A stretch of DNA of 64,000 bases from Acidobacteriaceae bacterium (GTDB lineage Bacteria; Acidobacteriota; Terriglobia; Terriglobales; Acidobacteriaceae), in the NCBI GenBank assembly GCA_027449545.1, contig DAIDLI010000047.1:22945-86944 (forward strand). Direction: 5' to 3'. A program made the translations under genes and the position numbers. The notes under the pieces were generated by a model. The model was not told the DNA's origin. It saw only the letters and a list, made by a program, of their open reading frames with translations, and ran no database searches. Below, in pieces: positions 46,904 through 59,174 of the stretch (within the stretch, counting starts at the first letter, position 1; every line of letters starts with the position of its first letter).

Positions 46904-48436
46904 TCAGCATGCCCCGCTGGGTCGCTTCGCCGTGCCCGGTTCCTGGGTGGGCATGGTCTGCGTCGCAGGCAGCGGATAATTCGAGAACCCGGCCAGATTG
47001 TTCACGCACTGGGTGAGGTCGGAGGGAACCGATGCCGTTGCCGAAGGCAGAGCGGGAATCGACTGGTCCGGATGGCCGAAGTTGAAGGCCGTCGTCATGT
47101 CCCCTACCGTGGCCCGCCGCCACGCGCTCAGGTTGGGAACCTCCGCCCCGAAGCGCGTCTCCAGGAAGCGCAGCACCGAGGTGTGATCGAAGAGGTCGGA
47201 GCTGACGAAGCCGCCGCGGCTGTACGGCGAGATCACCAGCATGGGCACGCGGAACCCCAAGCCAATCGGTCCGTTGATGCCGCCCGCGACCGTGGGATCG
47301 GGCACTGCCGCTGCGGTTACGTACTCGCCCGCCGTTCCCGGCGGCGCCGTCACCGGCGGAACATGATCGAAAAACCCGCCATTCTCGTCGTAGGTGACAA
47401 ACAGCGCCGTCTTCGCCCAGAGCGCCGGATTCGCCATCAACGCCGTGAGAATCACCGAGAGCGTAGCTTCGCCAAACACCGACGGCGCCGGCGGGTGATC
47501 CGACGTCACCACCGAGGGAATGATCCACGAAACCTGGGGCAGGCTGTCCGTGGCTACGTCCGAAAGAAAGTCCGTAGGGAATTGCGGCCCGAAAGCATTC
47601 TGGTGGAGCGGCGACGTGGAATCCTGAAAATTCTTGAAGTAGGAGAGCACATTATCCGAGAGGATGCCGTTCGCAACGTTCTGGTCTGGCGTGCCGTAAA
47701 CCTTCCAGGAGATGCCCCGCGCCTGCAATTGCTCGGGCATGGTGGTGTAGGTGAGCTTGCCGTAAAACGCGCTGCGATTGGTCACCAGCGTTTGCAGCAG
47801 CGGCCCGCCATTCTTTCCATCGGGGTCGATCGATGCCGCCATGGTGTAAAGCCGGTTCGGATCGGTGGGCCCGATCACCGAGCAGAAATAGTTGTCGCAG
47901 ATCGTGAACGCATCCGCAACCCCGTAGTAGAAGGGCAGGTCGGCGCGGGTGTAGTAGCCCATCGTCAGCGCCGCGTCGCCGGCGTTGATCGGCAGCCGCG
48001 ACGTCACGAACCCATTCATGGCCCCGTTGTTCCAGCTCTGGTGCTGCGGAATCCAGTCATGCGTGATGTCGTGCGTGCAGGCCGCATTCTCCTGGGCGGT
48101 GTTGAGGTGGAAGGGAAGCAGCACACCGGGAGGGGATGCCGTTGTGTAGCCCGGATCCGGCTGTTGGAAGGCGGCGCTCTGCGCTCCGAATCCGTTCACG
48201 CCGGGATAACTGCCGAAGTAGTGATCGAACGAGCGGTTCTCGCTGATCAGGATCACCACATGATCGATGCTGTTGATCGACCCGCAGGAGGAGCTTCCGG
48301 CCAGCGCCGAGGCGGCCTTGCGCGCAGTGCCGCAGCCCAGCAGGTTCCCCAAGAGCCCGGCTGCGCCGGTCGCGGCCGCAGCTTTGAGAAGATCTCTGCG
48401 GTTTGCCTGTCTGAAGCGATTTGCGCGCGCACTCAT
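46904..48436 (-). CDS. Tat-exported phosphoesterase of the phospholipase C/AcpA family
   Basis: A 510-residue member of the bacterial phosphoesterase family (phosphocholine-specific phospholipase C and acid phosphatase AcpA). The N-terminus has a twin-arginine signal (ANRRDLLKAAAATGAAGLL) followed by LLGC, which may be a lipobox. The metal and nucleophile region is HVVILISENRSFDHYFGSYP, and later metal ligands are in LFVTYDENGGFFDHVPPP-like sequence and SSDLFDHTSVLRFLETRF. Substrate could be phospholipid or other phosphoesters; family position alone does not decide. tatA lies about 13 kb away in the same window. Convergent to abc-F; divergent to ppc. Confidence 0.88.
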   Translation of the reverse strand: MSARANRFRQANRRDLLKAAAATGAAGLLGNLLGCGTARKAASALAGSSSCGSINSIDHVVILISENRSFDHYFGSYPGVNGFGAQSAAFQQPDPGYTTASPPGVLLPFHLNTAQENAACTHDITHDWIPQHQSWNNGAMNGFVTSRLPINAGDAALTMGYYTRADLPFYYGVADAFTICDNYFCSVIGPTDPNRLYTMAASIDPDGKNGGPLLQTLVTNRSAFYGKLTYTTMPEQLQARGISWKVYGTPDQNVANGILSDNVLSYFKNFQDSTSPLHQNAFGPQFPTDFLSDVATDSLPQVSWIIPSVVTSDHPPAPSVFGEATLSVILTALMANPALWAKTALFVTYDENGGFFDHVPPVTAPPGTAGEYVTAAAVPDPTVAGGINGPIGLGFRVPMLVISPYSRGGFVSSDLFDHTSVLRFLETRFGAEVPNLSAWRRATVGDMTTAFNFGHPDQSIPALPSATASVPSDLTQCVNNLAGFSNYPLPATQTMPTQEPGTAKRPSGAC

Positions 48437-48551
48437 TCAGCCGGATTGGATGCGGATTGCGCGTTCCACAGCTATTCCTTCTCGCGAAACGATCGCGCGC
48501 GTGCTTGGGGCCATGGAGATCGGGGGAGCCTGTCGTAGATAATCGAACTTG

Positions 48552-51422
<2,871 letters not shown>

Positions 51423-51499
51423 AGCGCACAAGCAGTTCCGCGCTCCTCCAGTCCAATGGGCCCGGATGCGGAGCGATTCTTGAACGGGAGGGATTGCCT

Positions 51500-53641
51500 G
51501 TGCGGCGAATTTACGGATTGGCCTTGGTGCTCGCGTTGACCGGTGTGGCCGGCGCGCAAACCCAACAGATACAACGAATCCACGGCCGGGATGGCATCTC
51601 CCTGCCTCCCTATCCCGTCGTCCAGAAGAATCCCGTCACCGACAACTACTTCGGGACGAAGGTCACGGACGACTACCGCTGGCTGGAAGACGCGCGCAGT
51701 CCTCAGACGCAGAAGTACGTCGCCGATGAAAACGCCTACACTCAGCGCTACATGAACCAGGCGCGCATCCGGCCGCAGATCGTCAACGATCTGGAACCGC
51801 TCGAAGACGTCTCGCACTGGACCATCCCCATCCAGCGCGGCGACGACTACTTCTTTGAGAAGCGCCTCGCCGGCGAAGACCAGGCTGCCATCTACATGCG
51901 CCACGGCTGGACCGGCAAGGACAAGCGGCTGGTCGATCCGGCGCAGTTCAGCCGCGATCCCAACACTTCGGTGAGCCTCGTCGATGTTTCACGCGACGGG
52001 TCGATGATCGCCTATCTGGTGCGCGAGGGCGGCGCCGACCAGACCACGGTGCGCTTCTACGACGTGAAGACCGGCAAGGCCCCCTTCGACGTTCTTCCCA
52101 GCTCGATCTATTACTCGGTTGATTTCACGCCCGACGGCAAGGGGGTCTTCTACACCCGCACCAACGCTCAGGGAACCCTGCTCTACGAGCACCTCTTCGG
52201 CACTCGCGCCAATCGCGATACCCTGCTCTTCGGCCACGAGTTTCGCGGCGAGGAACTCGGCCCCAACGATCTCTTCTTCGCCAACGTAACCGACGACTAT
52301 CGCTATCTGGTGGTCCAAATCGACCGCGGCGTACCGGCCAGGCGTGTGGACATCGTCTATCGCGACCTGACCAAGACGGAGTCTTACTTTGAAGTCCTTA
52401 CCTGGGGAATTGACTCCCGCTTCTCGGCCATTTATGCGCACGGCGCCTGGTACGTAAAGACCGACTACAAGGCCCCCAACGGCTGCATTCTGAAAGCCTA
52501 TCCCGGCATCATGCCCGAGGCCTGGGATAAGGTGGTGCCGCAGGGCCCGGATGTGATTGACGACTTCTCCATCGTCGGCGACAAGCTTTATGTAAACCGC
52601 CTGCACGACGTGAAGACCGAGACCGCCGTCTATACGCTCACCGGCAAACCGGCGGGCAGCCTTGCCTACGACGGCATCGGCACCGCCAGCGTGCTGTCGG
52701 GCCGCACTACGGACCGCTACGGCTTCTACAGCTTCGAATCCTTCATCGTTCCCCCGGAGATCTACCGCGTCGATACCCTGACCGGAAAGCGCGAGTTGTT
52801 CGCCCAGGTCAAGGTCCCCTTCGACTCCAGCCAGTACGAGTTGAAGCAGGTCTTCTATTCCTCCAAGGATGGCACGCGCATCCCCATGTTCATTGCCGGC
52901 AAGAAGGGCCTGAAGCAGGACGGTACGGAGCGTCTGCTCATGACCGGCTACGGCGGGTTCAACGTGAGCGAAACCCCCGAGTGGAATCCCGCTTGGGCGT
53001 GGTGGATCAAGCAGGGCGGATGGTTTGCGCTCCCTAATCTGCGGGGCGGTGGCGAGTACGGAGAGAAATGGCACGAGGCCGGCATGTTCGAACACAAGCA
53101 GAATGTCTTCGATGACTTCTTTGCCGCCGCTGAGTACCTGATCAAGAACAGGTATACATCGCCCCAACACTTCGCCATCACCGGCCGCTCCAACGGCGGT
53201 TTGCTGATGGGGGCCGCCATGACCCAGCGCCCCGACCTGTTTTCTGCGGTGGTATGCGGCTACCCGCTGCTCGATATGCTGCGCTATCAGAAGTTCGAAC
53301 AGGGTTCGCACTGGGTCACCGAGTACGGCTCCTCCGACGAGCAGCAGCAGTTCAAATATCTGCTCAAGTACTCGCCCTACCAGAACGTCCACAAGGGAAC
53401 CGCCTACCCGGCTGTGCTCTTCTTCACCGGCGCCAGCGATACCCGGGTGGCGCCGCTGCACGCGCGCAAAATGGCCGCCCTCATGCAGGCCGACTCCTCC
53501 AGCGGCCGCCCCATCCTGCTGCATGAAAGCCTCATCGGCGGGCACTCCAGCGGGGTTGGAGTTGAGCAGGACATTCAGGACAATGCCGACCAATTGACGT
53601 TTCTATGGACTGAGACGGGATCCCCTTCGCGCTCCAGGTAG
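51500..53641 (+). CDS. Secreted prolyl oligopeptidase (S9A)
   Basis: Serine peptidase cleaving short peptides after proline. From GTG 51500, with GGGAGGGA upstream, it has 713 residues and a signal peptide (IYGLALVLALTGVAGAQ), so it is exported. The propeller domain lies at about 90-410 (DDYRWLEDARSPQ marks the N-terminal helix). The hydrolase domain carries the nucleophile in ITGRSNGGLLMG, the Asp in GASDTRVAPLHA and the His in IGGHSSGVG. The frame is open to 51419, where a GTG overlaps the ppc stop, but that start would put 27 residues before the signal peptide. Confidence 0.93.
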   Translation: MRRIYGLALVLALTGVAGAQTQQIQRIHGRDGISLPPYPVVQKNPVTDNYFGTKVTDDYRWLEDARSPQTQKYVADENAYTQRYMNQARIRPQIVNDLEPLEDVSHWTIPIQRGDDYFFEKRLAGEDQAAIYMRHGWTGKDKRLVDPAQFSRDPNTSVSLVDVSRDGSMIAYLVREGGADQTTVRFYDVKTGKAPFDVLPSSIYYSVDFTPDGKGVFYTRTNAQGTLLYEHLFGTRANRDTLLFGHEFRGEELGPNDLFFANVTDDYRYLVVQIDRGVPARRVDIVYRDLTKTESYFEVLTWGIDSRFSAIYAHGAWYVKTDYKAPNGCILKAYPGIMPEAWDKVVPQGPDVIDDFSIVGDKLYVNRLHDVKTETAVYTLTGKPAGSLAYDGIGTASVLSGRTTDRYGFYSFESFIVPPEIYRVDTLTGKRELFAQVKVPFDSSQYELKQVFYSSKDGTRIPMFIAGKKGLKQDGTERLLMTGYGGFNVSETPEWNPAWAWWIKQGGWFALPNLRGGGEYGEKWHEAGMFEHKQNVFDDFFAAAEYLIKNRYTSPQHFAITGRSNGGLLMGAAMTQRPDLFSAVVCGYPLLDMLRYQKFEQGSHWVTEYGSSDEQQQFKYLLKYSPYQNVHKGTAYPAVLFFTGASDTRVAPLHARKMAALMQADSSSGRPILLHESLIGGHSSGVGVEQDIQDNADQLTFLWTETGSPSRSR

Positions 53642-53662
53642 GCACGCGCATCCGGGAAGAGC

Positions 53663-53866
53663 TCAGGCGGCGGGCTCTTCCTCCGATTCTGGTTCGCGAT
53701 CCGGCGAAAGCTCTGCCTCGCGGCGCGCGATCCTCTGCAGAATGGAGCTCTTGATCTCCCGCAGAGCAGGATCGTCGGGCGGCAGGTCTTCCGATTGCTG
53801 AAGGCCCTGGAGGGTAGACCGGAGAGCCTTCAACAGCATCCGCGTGGCGCTCTGGCTGTGTTGCAT
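53663..53866 (-). CDS. Small acidic protein of unknown function
   Basis: A 67-residue protein with a well-placed GGAGG eight bases before ATG 53866. The middle looks alpha-helical and could form a coiled coil (LREIKSSILQRIARREAEL), and the tail is acidic (EPESEEEPAA). No signal peptide, membrane segment or Cys. Convergent to the prolyl oligopeptidase. I do not recognise a family. Confidence 0.5.
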   Translation of the reverse strand: MQHSQSATRMLLKALRSTLQGLQQSEDLPPDDPALREIKSSILQRIARREAELSPDREPESEEEPAA

Positions 53867-54372
53867 CGCTGCATCCTCCGCTGAAGATAGCGTGGCGACC
53901 GGCTTGCTTGGGGCCCACTTGATCTACTTGCTACGATGCACGCTGAATGCGCACGGTAACCTGTCGGCGAGCGCGGCAGTATGCGGAGAATCATCAGGTC
54001 GGGTTGAACCGGTCCTGTCGAACCAACGCTGAGCGTTGTCTCCTGTTGAGGGTCGATGCTGCTCCATCGGCCGGGGTTTGCTGTTTCTCCGGGCGAATAG
54101 GGAAACGATTTTCACCAGTTCAATTCTGGGAGCCCGCGCTCCCAACCACATGGACAATGCCCCTGGGTAACCTGTTCGCTCACAGCCGGCGTACCGATAA
54201 ACCGAAAAGCAAACAGAAATCTGCAGTTCGCCGATCTGAGAGCGATGCGGTGTTCCGGCGACGCGCCCCAGGAACGGTCGCGTGCGCGTTGTTATCGCAT
54301 GAAATCATTCGTAAAGGCTCTCCGCGGCTCCGGACCCAGGTACCGGAGCGCTTCCGCGAGGACCAGAGAAAC
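53867..54372. other. 506-base intergenic region upstream of the GAF-EAL gene
   Basis: Lies between a small minus-strand gene and the GAF-EAL gene. The frame of the latter stays open back to 53947, but the translation lacks protein character. Two small hairpins are visible: CAACGC-TGA-GCGTTG near 54023-54037 and GGGAGC-CCGC-GCTCCC near 54127-54142. No RNA gene or sure promoter is seen. A long leader with control elements is possible. Confidence 0.45.
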
Positions 54373-55776
54373 ATGTCCACTACCGAGATCCCGCCGCGCT
54401 TGCGCAAGACTCATCCTGAGCGGCAGCAGGAGTATGCCCGGCTGGCTGCCCTGGAGGCAGCGGAGATTCTCGATACCCCTCCGGAATCGAGCTTCGACGC
54501 CATCACCCGCCTGGCGGCGGAGTACTTCCGCGCCGATGCCGTGCTGCTGAGCTTCGCGGACGAGAGCCGGGTGTGGACCAAATCCTATTGGGGCGAGCCG
54601 GTCCGGGAACTGCCTCGGGAGGGCTCCATCTTCGAGATGGTCCTGCAAGCCGACGGACCGGTGGTGGTGCCGGCGCTCTCTGCGGACCAGGTCTGCGGAG
54701 AGTGCAGTCTGATGCTGCGGCGGCTGAAGGTGAGGTCGTTCGCAAGTGTGCCGGTACGCGCCAGCGCGCGGCAGATCCTCGGCACGCTGACCATCTTCGG
54801 TGCACAGCCTCGACGCCCGATGAGCGGCGATGAGCTGCGCACGCTCGAGAGCCTGGCCGAGCTGGCCGCCAGTCAACTCGAGCTGCGTCGCCTGCGCAAG
54901 ATCTGCAACCGACAGGGAGCCCGCCCGCAACAACAGAGCAGCAGGCAGGTCACCGGCATCTGGCCGCGCCTTCCTGACCTGCGCCGCGCCCTCGACGAGC
55001 ACCAGTTCGTCCTCTATTACCAGCCGGAGGTGGAACTGGCCACCCGCAAAATCGTGGGGCTGGAAGCCCTGATCCGGTGGCGCCATCCGGATCGCGGCTT
55101 GATCCCGCCCATGGACTTCATTCCCCTCGCCGAGGAGTGCGGCATGATCCTGCCCATCGGAGACTGGGGCCTCGCCGAGGCTTGCCGCCAGATTCGCGAA
55201 TGGTGCAATCAGGAGGTCTGCGAAGGTTCGCTGCGCATCTGCGTCAACCTCTCCGCCCGGCAGTTTGCGCGCGAGGGGCTGGCCGATCACGTTGAGGAAC
55301 TGCTGCGACGCTCCGGCGTCTCGAGCGGTCAACTTGGCCTGGAGATGACCGAATCGAGTCTGATTCCCGATGCCCCCATCGCCATGGAAGTCCTTGGCAG
55401 CCTGCGCCGCCTGGGCGTGTCGCTGCTCATGGATGACTTCGGCACCGGCTACAGCTCACTGAATCATCTGCACAAATTCCCGTTCGACGTGCTCAAGATC
55501 GATCGCTCCTTCGTGGCCCGCATGGCAGAGAGCGAGCAGGCCCTGCAGATCGTCCGCACCATCGTCGATCTGGCCCGCGTGCTGGGGATGAGCGTGGTGG
55601 CCGAGGGCATCGAGACCGCGCAGCAGGCCTCCATGCTCCAGCAACTCGGCTGCCGCTACGGTCAGGGCTATCTGTATGCCAAACCCTTGCCTGCCGAAGA
55701 GATCACCCGATTGCTGCGGTGTCCTGAACGGATCGTGCCGAATTCCGTGTCTGCCGCCGCTGCGCTGCCCAACTGA
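54373..55776 (+). CDS. GAF-EAL cyclic-di-GMP phosphodiesterase
   Basis: A 467-residue cytosolic signalling enzyme that should hydrolyse c-di-GMP to pGpG. Residues about 20-175 are a GAF domain ([20 protein letters not shown]) of the type that often binds small ligands or redox cofactors. About 200-445 is an EAL domain with all key residues: [33 protein letters not shown] and QGYLYAKPL. No GGDEF domain is present. ATG 54373 is chosen because the GAF-type N-terminus begins just after it; its Shine-Dalgarno is weak. A second EAL protein lies 3 kb away inside an insertion but is not closely similar. Confidence 0.9.
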   Translation: MSTTEIPPRLRKTHPERQQEYARLAALEAAEILDTPPESSFDAITRLAAEYFRADAVLLSFADESRVWTKSYWGEPVRELPREGSIFEMVLQADGPVVVPALSADQVCGECSLMLRRLKVRSFASVPVRASARQILGTLTIFGAQPRRPMSGDELRTLESLAELAASQLELRRLRKICNRQGARPQQQSSRQVTGIWPRLPDLRRALDEHQFVLYYQPEVELATRKIVGLEALIRWRHPDRGLIPPMDFIPLAEECGMILPIGDWGLAEACRQIREWCNQEVCEGSLRICVNLSARQFAREGLADHVEELLRRSGVSSGQLGLEMTESSLIPDAPIAMEVLGSLRRLGVSLLMDDFGTGYSSLNHLHKFPFDVLKIDRSFVARMAESEQALQIVRTIVDLARVLGMSVVAEGIETAQQASMLQQLGCRYGQGYLYAKPLPAEEITRLLRCPERIVPNSVSAAAALPN

Positions 55777-55917
55777 CCCGCAGCAGGCGCCGCAGATGCG
55801 GAAGCGTATCCCTGGACTGAAAATCGGGCACGAAGGATGAGCCTGCCCTTGCCGGCCGTGAGCGGGCGGATGGGCCAGCATTGCGGATCGCCACCAGACC
55901 GGGCTTACACTGAGGAC

Positions 55918-56466
55918 ATGGCGCTCAGGTTTACCACTTCTTATCTTGAAGATTCACTCTCGCTCTTCCGCATGTACAAGAAGCTAGGCGAGGGCGCGAT
56001 ATCTCAGGTCCGCGACGAAGATTTGTTCACCGAACTCGACGCCGAAGCCAACTCCATCGCCATCCTCGTGAAGCACATGGCCGGCAACATGCGCTCGCGC
56101 TGGACCGACTTCCTCACCACCGACGGCGAGAAGCCCGATCGCGACCGCGACGGAGAGTTCATGGAGCCGCCCCATACGCGTCAGGCGCTGATGGAGATGT
56201 GGGAAGCGGGCTGGGCGGCTCTCTTTGGCGCGCTTGAGCCGCTCACGGACGCCGACCTAGGGCGCACCATCACCATCCGCGGAGAGGGCCACTCCGTCAT
56301 GCAGGCCATCAACCGCCAGACGGCCCACTACGCGTACCACGTCGGCCAGATTGTGCTGCTTGCCAAGCATTTTGCCAGCGATCGCTGGCAGTCGTTGAGC
56401 GTTCCCCGCAACCGCTCGGCCGAGTTCAATCGCCAGGTGGCATCCGGCCAGGCGAGCCAGCGCTAG
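55918..56466 (+). CDS. DUF1572/DinB-like protein
   Basis: A 182-residue four-helix protein of the DUF1572 branch of the DinB superfamily. His residues in VKHMAGNMRSRW and in RQTAHYAYHVGQIVLL fit the three-His metal site. ATG 55918 has TGAGG just upstream; an in-frame start at 55837 lacks support. Function unknown. Its stop overlaps nothing, but the convergent thioredoxin-like gene ends 22 bases away. Confidence 0.85.
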   Translation: MALRFTTSYLEDSLSLFRMYKKLGEGAISQVRDEDLFTELDAEANSIAILVKHMAGNMRSRWTDFLTTDGEKPDRDRDGEFMEPPHTRQALMEMWEAGWAALFGALEPLTDADLGRTITIRGEGHSVMQAINRQTAHYAYHVGQIVLLAKHFASDRWQSLSVPRNRSAEFNRQVASGQASQR

Positions 56467-56488
56467 ACCTTTCGGCTCGCCGCCAGGG

Positions 56489-56986
56489 TCAGCAGTTCAC
56501 CGTCATCATCGAGCAGCCCGCCTGCGGCGGACGCCACTGCACCAGAAACCGCGTTACTGACGACGGATCCATGCGGCTCATCGCTTCGAACTGTCCCTGC
56601 TTCTGCGAGTAAAGCAGCTTGCCGTGGTCGCTGAGCACCACCAGCGCCGGTACGCCTCTCTTCAGCGGCACATCGTAGCGCTTGGCCAGGTCGAGGTTCG
56701 AATCGTACTCGCCGATATTCACATGCACCAGAACAAAATTCTTGTTTAGGATGGGAAGGTTCTGCGAGTTGTGCAGGTAGATGTCCAGCACCTGGCAATC
56801 CGGGCACCAGTTGCCGCCAAAATCCAAGATCACGCGCTTGTGGGTGGTAGCGGCGGTCCGCAAGGCTTTGGCCACATCGGTGCGCGCCTGATTGGCCGGC
56901 GGGTAAGGATGGCGGTCCGCTGGACGCGCAGCACTTGCGCTCAGAACCAAAATCACCGCAAATGCGAGATTTTTCAGACTTTTCAT
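56489..56986 (-). CDS. Secreted thioredoxin-fold protein
   Basis: A 165-residue periplasmic thiol-disulfide protein. Signal peptide LKNLAFAVILVLSASAAR, then a thioredoxin fold with active site WCPDC in ILDFGGNWCPDCQVLDIYL and the cis-Pro in RGVPALVVL. It resembles the thioredoxin_7/DUF899-free group that keeps periplasmic cysteines reduced. Two further cysteines stand near the C-terminus (AGCSMMTVNC), which is unusual for the fold. Start ATG 56986 is supported by the signal peptide; the GGAGG upstream is rather distant. Confidence 0.85.
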   Translation of the reverse strand: MKSLKNLAFAVILVLSASAARPADRHPYPPANQARTDVAKALRTAATTHKRVILDFGGNWCPDCQVLDIYLHNSQNLPILNKNFVLVHVNIGEYDSNLDLAKRYDVPLKRGVPALVVLSDHGKLLYSQKQGQFEAMSRMDPSSVTRFLVQWRPPQAGCSMMTVNC

Positions 56987-57097
56987 AGAGAAGGGGAAGC
57001 CTCCGCTGCTTCAAGTCTGACACAGTTCCCACTTTCCGGGCCACAGCAAATCCTTTGCTGTCGCCTCGCGACCGCCGCAGGATTTAATCTGTGGGTA

Positions 57098-57580
57098 ATG
57101 CGTGATGCTGCCGCAATCCGGAGCCGCCTCGAGGCCATGTCGTTTCCCGATCTGGGATCGATGATGGAGGGCTATGCCCGCGCGGCCATCGACTTCGCCG
57201 CCGTCCATTACCGGCAGAAGCTCGACTACTCCGGCGAGTCCATCGATCGGCTCGACGAGATCGTCACCATGGTCGGCGAGAATCCCGATGCCGACCTCGA
57301 GTTCGAGGTGCGGCTGTGGGGCAGCTATCTCGGCGAGGTGCTCCGCCGCCGCTACGCCGGCAGCTGGGAGATGACCACCTACCCCGGCGAGCTCCCCGGC
57401 CAGGAAGAAGGCAAGAAGGGGGGCGAAGCCACCGCTGTCCCGGCCGTCGAGGTGCGCGGCTCGCGCGTCTTCCCGCTGATGAAGGTCTACCGCCGCCTGA
57501 CCCTGGGCGAAGAGGATGACCTGCGCAGTTTTTACACCATGGTGACCGGCCGGCTCGGCAATCCTGCCCGCGTGAACTAG
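57098..57580 (+). CDS. Conserved-looking protein of unknown function
   Basis: A 160-residue cytosolic protein. Helical N-terminus with the segment LDEIVTMVGENPDADLEFEV, then FEVRLWGSYLGEVLRRRYAG followed by WEMTTYPG and a charged loop (PGQEEGKKGGEATAV), then VRGSRVFPLMKVYRRLTLGE. The last part looks like a compact alpha/beta domain of the kind found in DUF3806-like proteins, but I cannot name the family firmly. ATG 57098 is likely; ATG 57137 is an alternative. No Shine-Dalgarno is obvious. It precedes the split cupin gene by 79 bases. Confidence 0.65.
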   Translation: MRDAAAIRSRLEAMSFPDLGSMMEGYARAAIDFAAVHYRQKLDYSGESIDRLDEIVTMVGENPDADLEFEVRLWGSYLGEVLRRRYAGSWEMTTYPGELPGQEEGKKGGEATAVPAVEVRGSRVFPLMKVYRRLTLGEEDDLRSFYTMVTGRLGNPARVN

Positions 57581-57659
57581 CCCCTGCGAGGCCTCACCAT
57601 CCGCCCATAGGGCATCTGATCCTTCAGCAAAAGCAATCCCCACGCAGGAGGTCTCATCC

Positions 57660-57867
57660 ATGGCGGCAAATCCACTTCCACGGCCCGTGGCAGGCGGCTT
57701 CGAGCAATTCGACTTGACCAACGAAGTCCAGGAGGCCGAATCCCGCAAACCCTGGCATGCCGGCGCCTTTTCCAGAACCCTGCTCAAGATCGGCGATATG
57801 CGCCTGGTGATGATCTCGATGGAACCCGGAGCGCGGATGGGCGACCACCACGCCGACGGATCGGTGA
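57660..57867 (+). pseudogene. Cupin-domain protein, 5' half (split by insertion)
   Basis: First 69 codons of a small cupin. ATG 57660 keeps a full AGGAGGT at 57646-57652. The segment RTLLKIGDMRLVMISMEPGA followed by DHHADG is the first cupin motif, with its metal-binding His pair. After GTG (57864-57866) the sequence becomes non-cupin, and the open frame ends at 57968 in unrelated residues. The rest of the gene resumes at 61491. Joined, the halves give one 135-residue protein in frame. Confidence 0.85.
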
Positions 57868-58025
57868 ACTCTAGCCATGGCAAAAAGCATGAACTGCGAA
57901 TGAATTCGCAGGCAAAAGGCGGAGACTGGATACTTACTGAAGACGATCGCGCGGAAACTGGACAATGAGCTTTATTGAAATTTAAGCGATGGGTGAATCG
58001 TACTTTGTCACGGGGGCAGATCCCT

Positions 58026-59174
58026 TCACTGCATCCACGAGGGGGTCGCCGCCATCGCTTCAATGGCGGCAGCTTCAACGGGTTTGGAAAAGTAGTAGCC
58101 TTGAGCTATATCACAGCCCCACTTACTCAACAGGTCGAGGCAAGCTTTGTTTTCCACTCCCTCTGCGACTGCCGCGAGACCCAGATCGTGCGTCATGTGA
58201 ATGAGGGTTTTCGTTACCACAGCTGCTTCATGCACACGATCCATCTCGGACACAAAGGATCTATCGACCTTGAGTTCAGAAAAGGGCAGGCGCAGTAATT
58301 GGGTAACTGACGAAAAGCCAGTGCCGAAATCGTCGATGGACAGATGAAATCCCTTGATGCGGAACCGGCCCAGGACCTCCAGCAGCGTGATATGGTCTTG
58401 GGTTGAAGCCGTTTCGGTCAGTTCAAGCGTGATGCGTTCAGGCTCCACTCCGAAGCTGGCGCACAAATCGGCAAGCTGGTCGGGCAATTGGCGGTCATGG
58501 ATGTTCCCGGCGGACAAGTTTACGGCCAGATGAAGATCCAGCCCCTTGCGCAGCCAATCGCCGGTCTGCCGGAATGCCGATTCGACGACCCACCAGGTGA
58601 GGCGATCGATCAACCCCGAAGCTTCTGCCAGGGGAATAATCGTGCTGGGAAGAATAACCCGTCCCGTGTTACTCCTCCACCGCACCAGTGCCTCGACGCC
58701 GATCATTCGCCGTGTCGGAATGCTTACCTTCGGCTGGAAGAGCAGAAACAGCCTATCTTCATTGATGGCTCCCGCGAGCGCTTCGGCGGTTGGCTCGATC
58801 TCTTTGCTCAGCAAATCCACCAAGATCTCTTTAAGTTCCTGGGCCCGTACCGGCTTGGACAGCTTCGCAGCCATAGAGAGCCCAGTTGCCGCTCCTAAGC
58901 GGAAGGCGGCATCCAGCACGCGGGCATCCGTGCCACTGAGAAGGATGATCTTGGACGTGCAACCTTGCTGCCCGAGCTCTCTCAGCAGTTCGATGCCATC
59001 GCTTCCGGGCATCTGCAGGTCCATAACTAATACCGAAGGCCAACCACTCGCCAAATGACGGCGAAAGGCGGCCACCGCATCGAAGGTGTCTACGGTGTAG
59101 GTTGCAGCAGAGGCAACCGCCGCAACGAATTCCGCAAATGCGGGCTCGTCATCAACGACAACCAGAGTATTCAC
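58026..59174 (-). CDS. Response regulator with EAL phosphodiesterase output
   Basis: A 382-residue REC-EAL protein. The receiver has the acidic pair Asp8-Asp9, phospho-acceptor Asp52 (VMDLQMPGSDG), and Lys107 (KLSKPV). The EAL domain (about 128-375) keeps EALVRW (Glu161), NLSAGNI, DDFGTGFSS, LKVDRSF, EGVEN and QGYYFSKP, so it should degrade c-di-GMP when phosphorylation allows. GTG 59174 overlaps the stop of the kinase gene by four bases (GTGA) and has GGAGGG upstream, so the two are coupled. It lies entirely within the insertion that splits the cupin gene. Confidence 0.92.
   Translation of the reverse strand: MNTLVVVDDEPAFAEFVAAVASAATYTVDTFDAVAAFRRHLASGWPSVLVMDLQMPGSDGIELLRELGQQGCTSKIILLSGTDARVLDAAFRLGAATGLSMAAKLSKPVRAQELKEILVDLLSKEIEPTAEALAGAINEDRLFLLFQPKVSIPTRRMIGVEALVRWRSNTGRVILPSTIIPLAEASGLIDRLTWWVVESAFRQTGDWLRKGLDLHLAVNLSAGNIHDRQLPDQLADLCASFGVEPERITLELTETASTQDHITLLEVLGRFRIKGFHLSIDDFGTGFSSVTQLLRLPFSELKVDRSFVSEMDRVHEAAVVTKTLIHMTHDLGLAAVAEGVENKACLDLLSKWGCDIAQGYYFSKPVEAAAIEAMAATPSWMQ

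Noticed and set aside
47072..48538. A 488-codon frame opposite the phosphoesterase
   Set aside because: Arg/His-rich antisense shadow of the Tat-signal phosphoesterase.
53947..54372. An N-terminal extension of the GAF-EAL protein
   Set aside because: The translated stretch lacks protein character, while the GAF-type start follows directly on ATG 54373.
57660..57968. The left cupin half as an intact 102-residue gene
   Set aside because: Residues after the junction (from Asn at 57867) are unrelated to cupins, and the second half of the barrel is missing.
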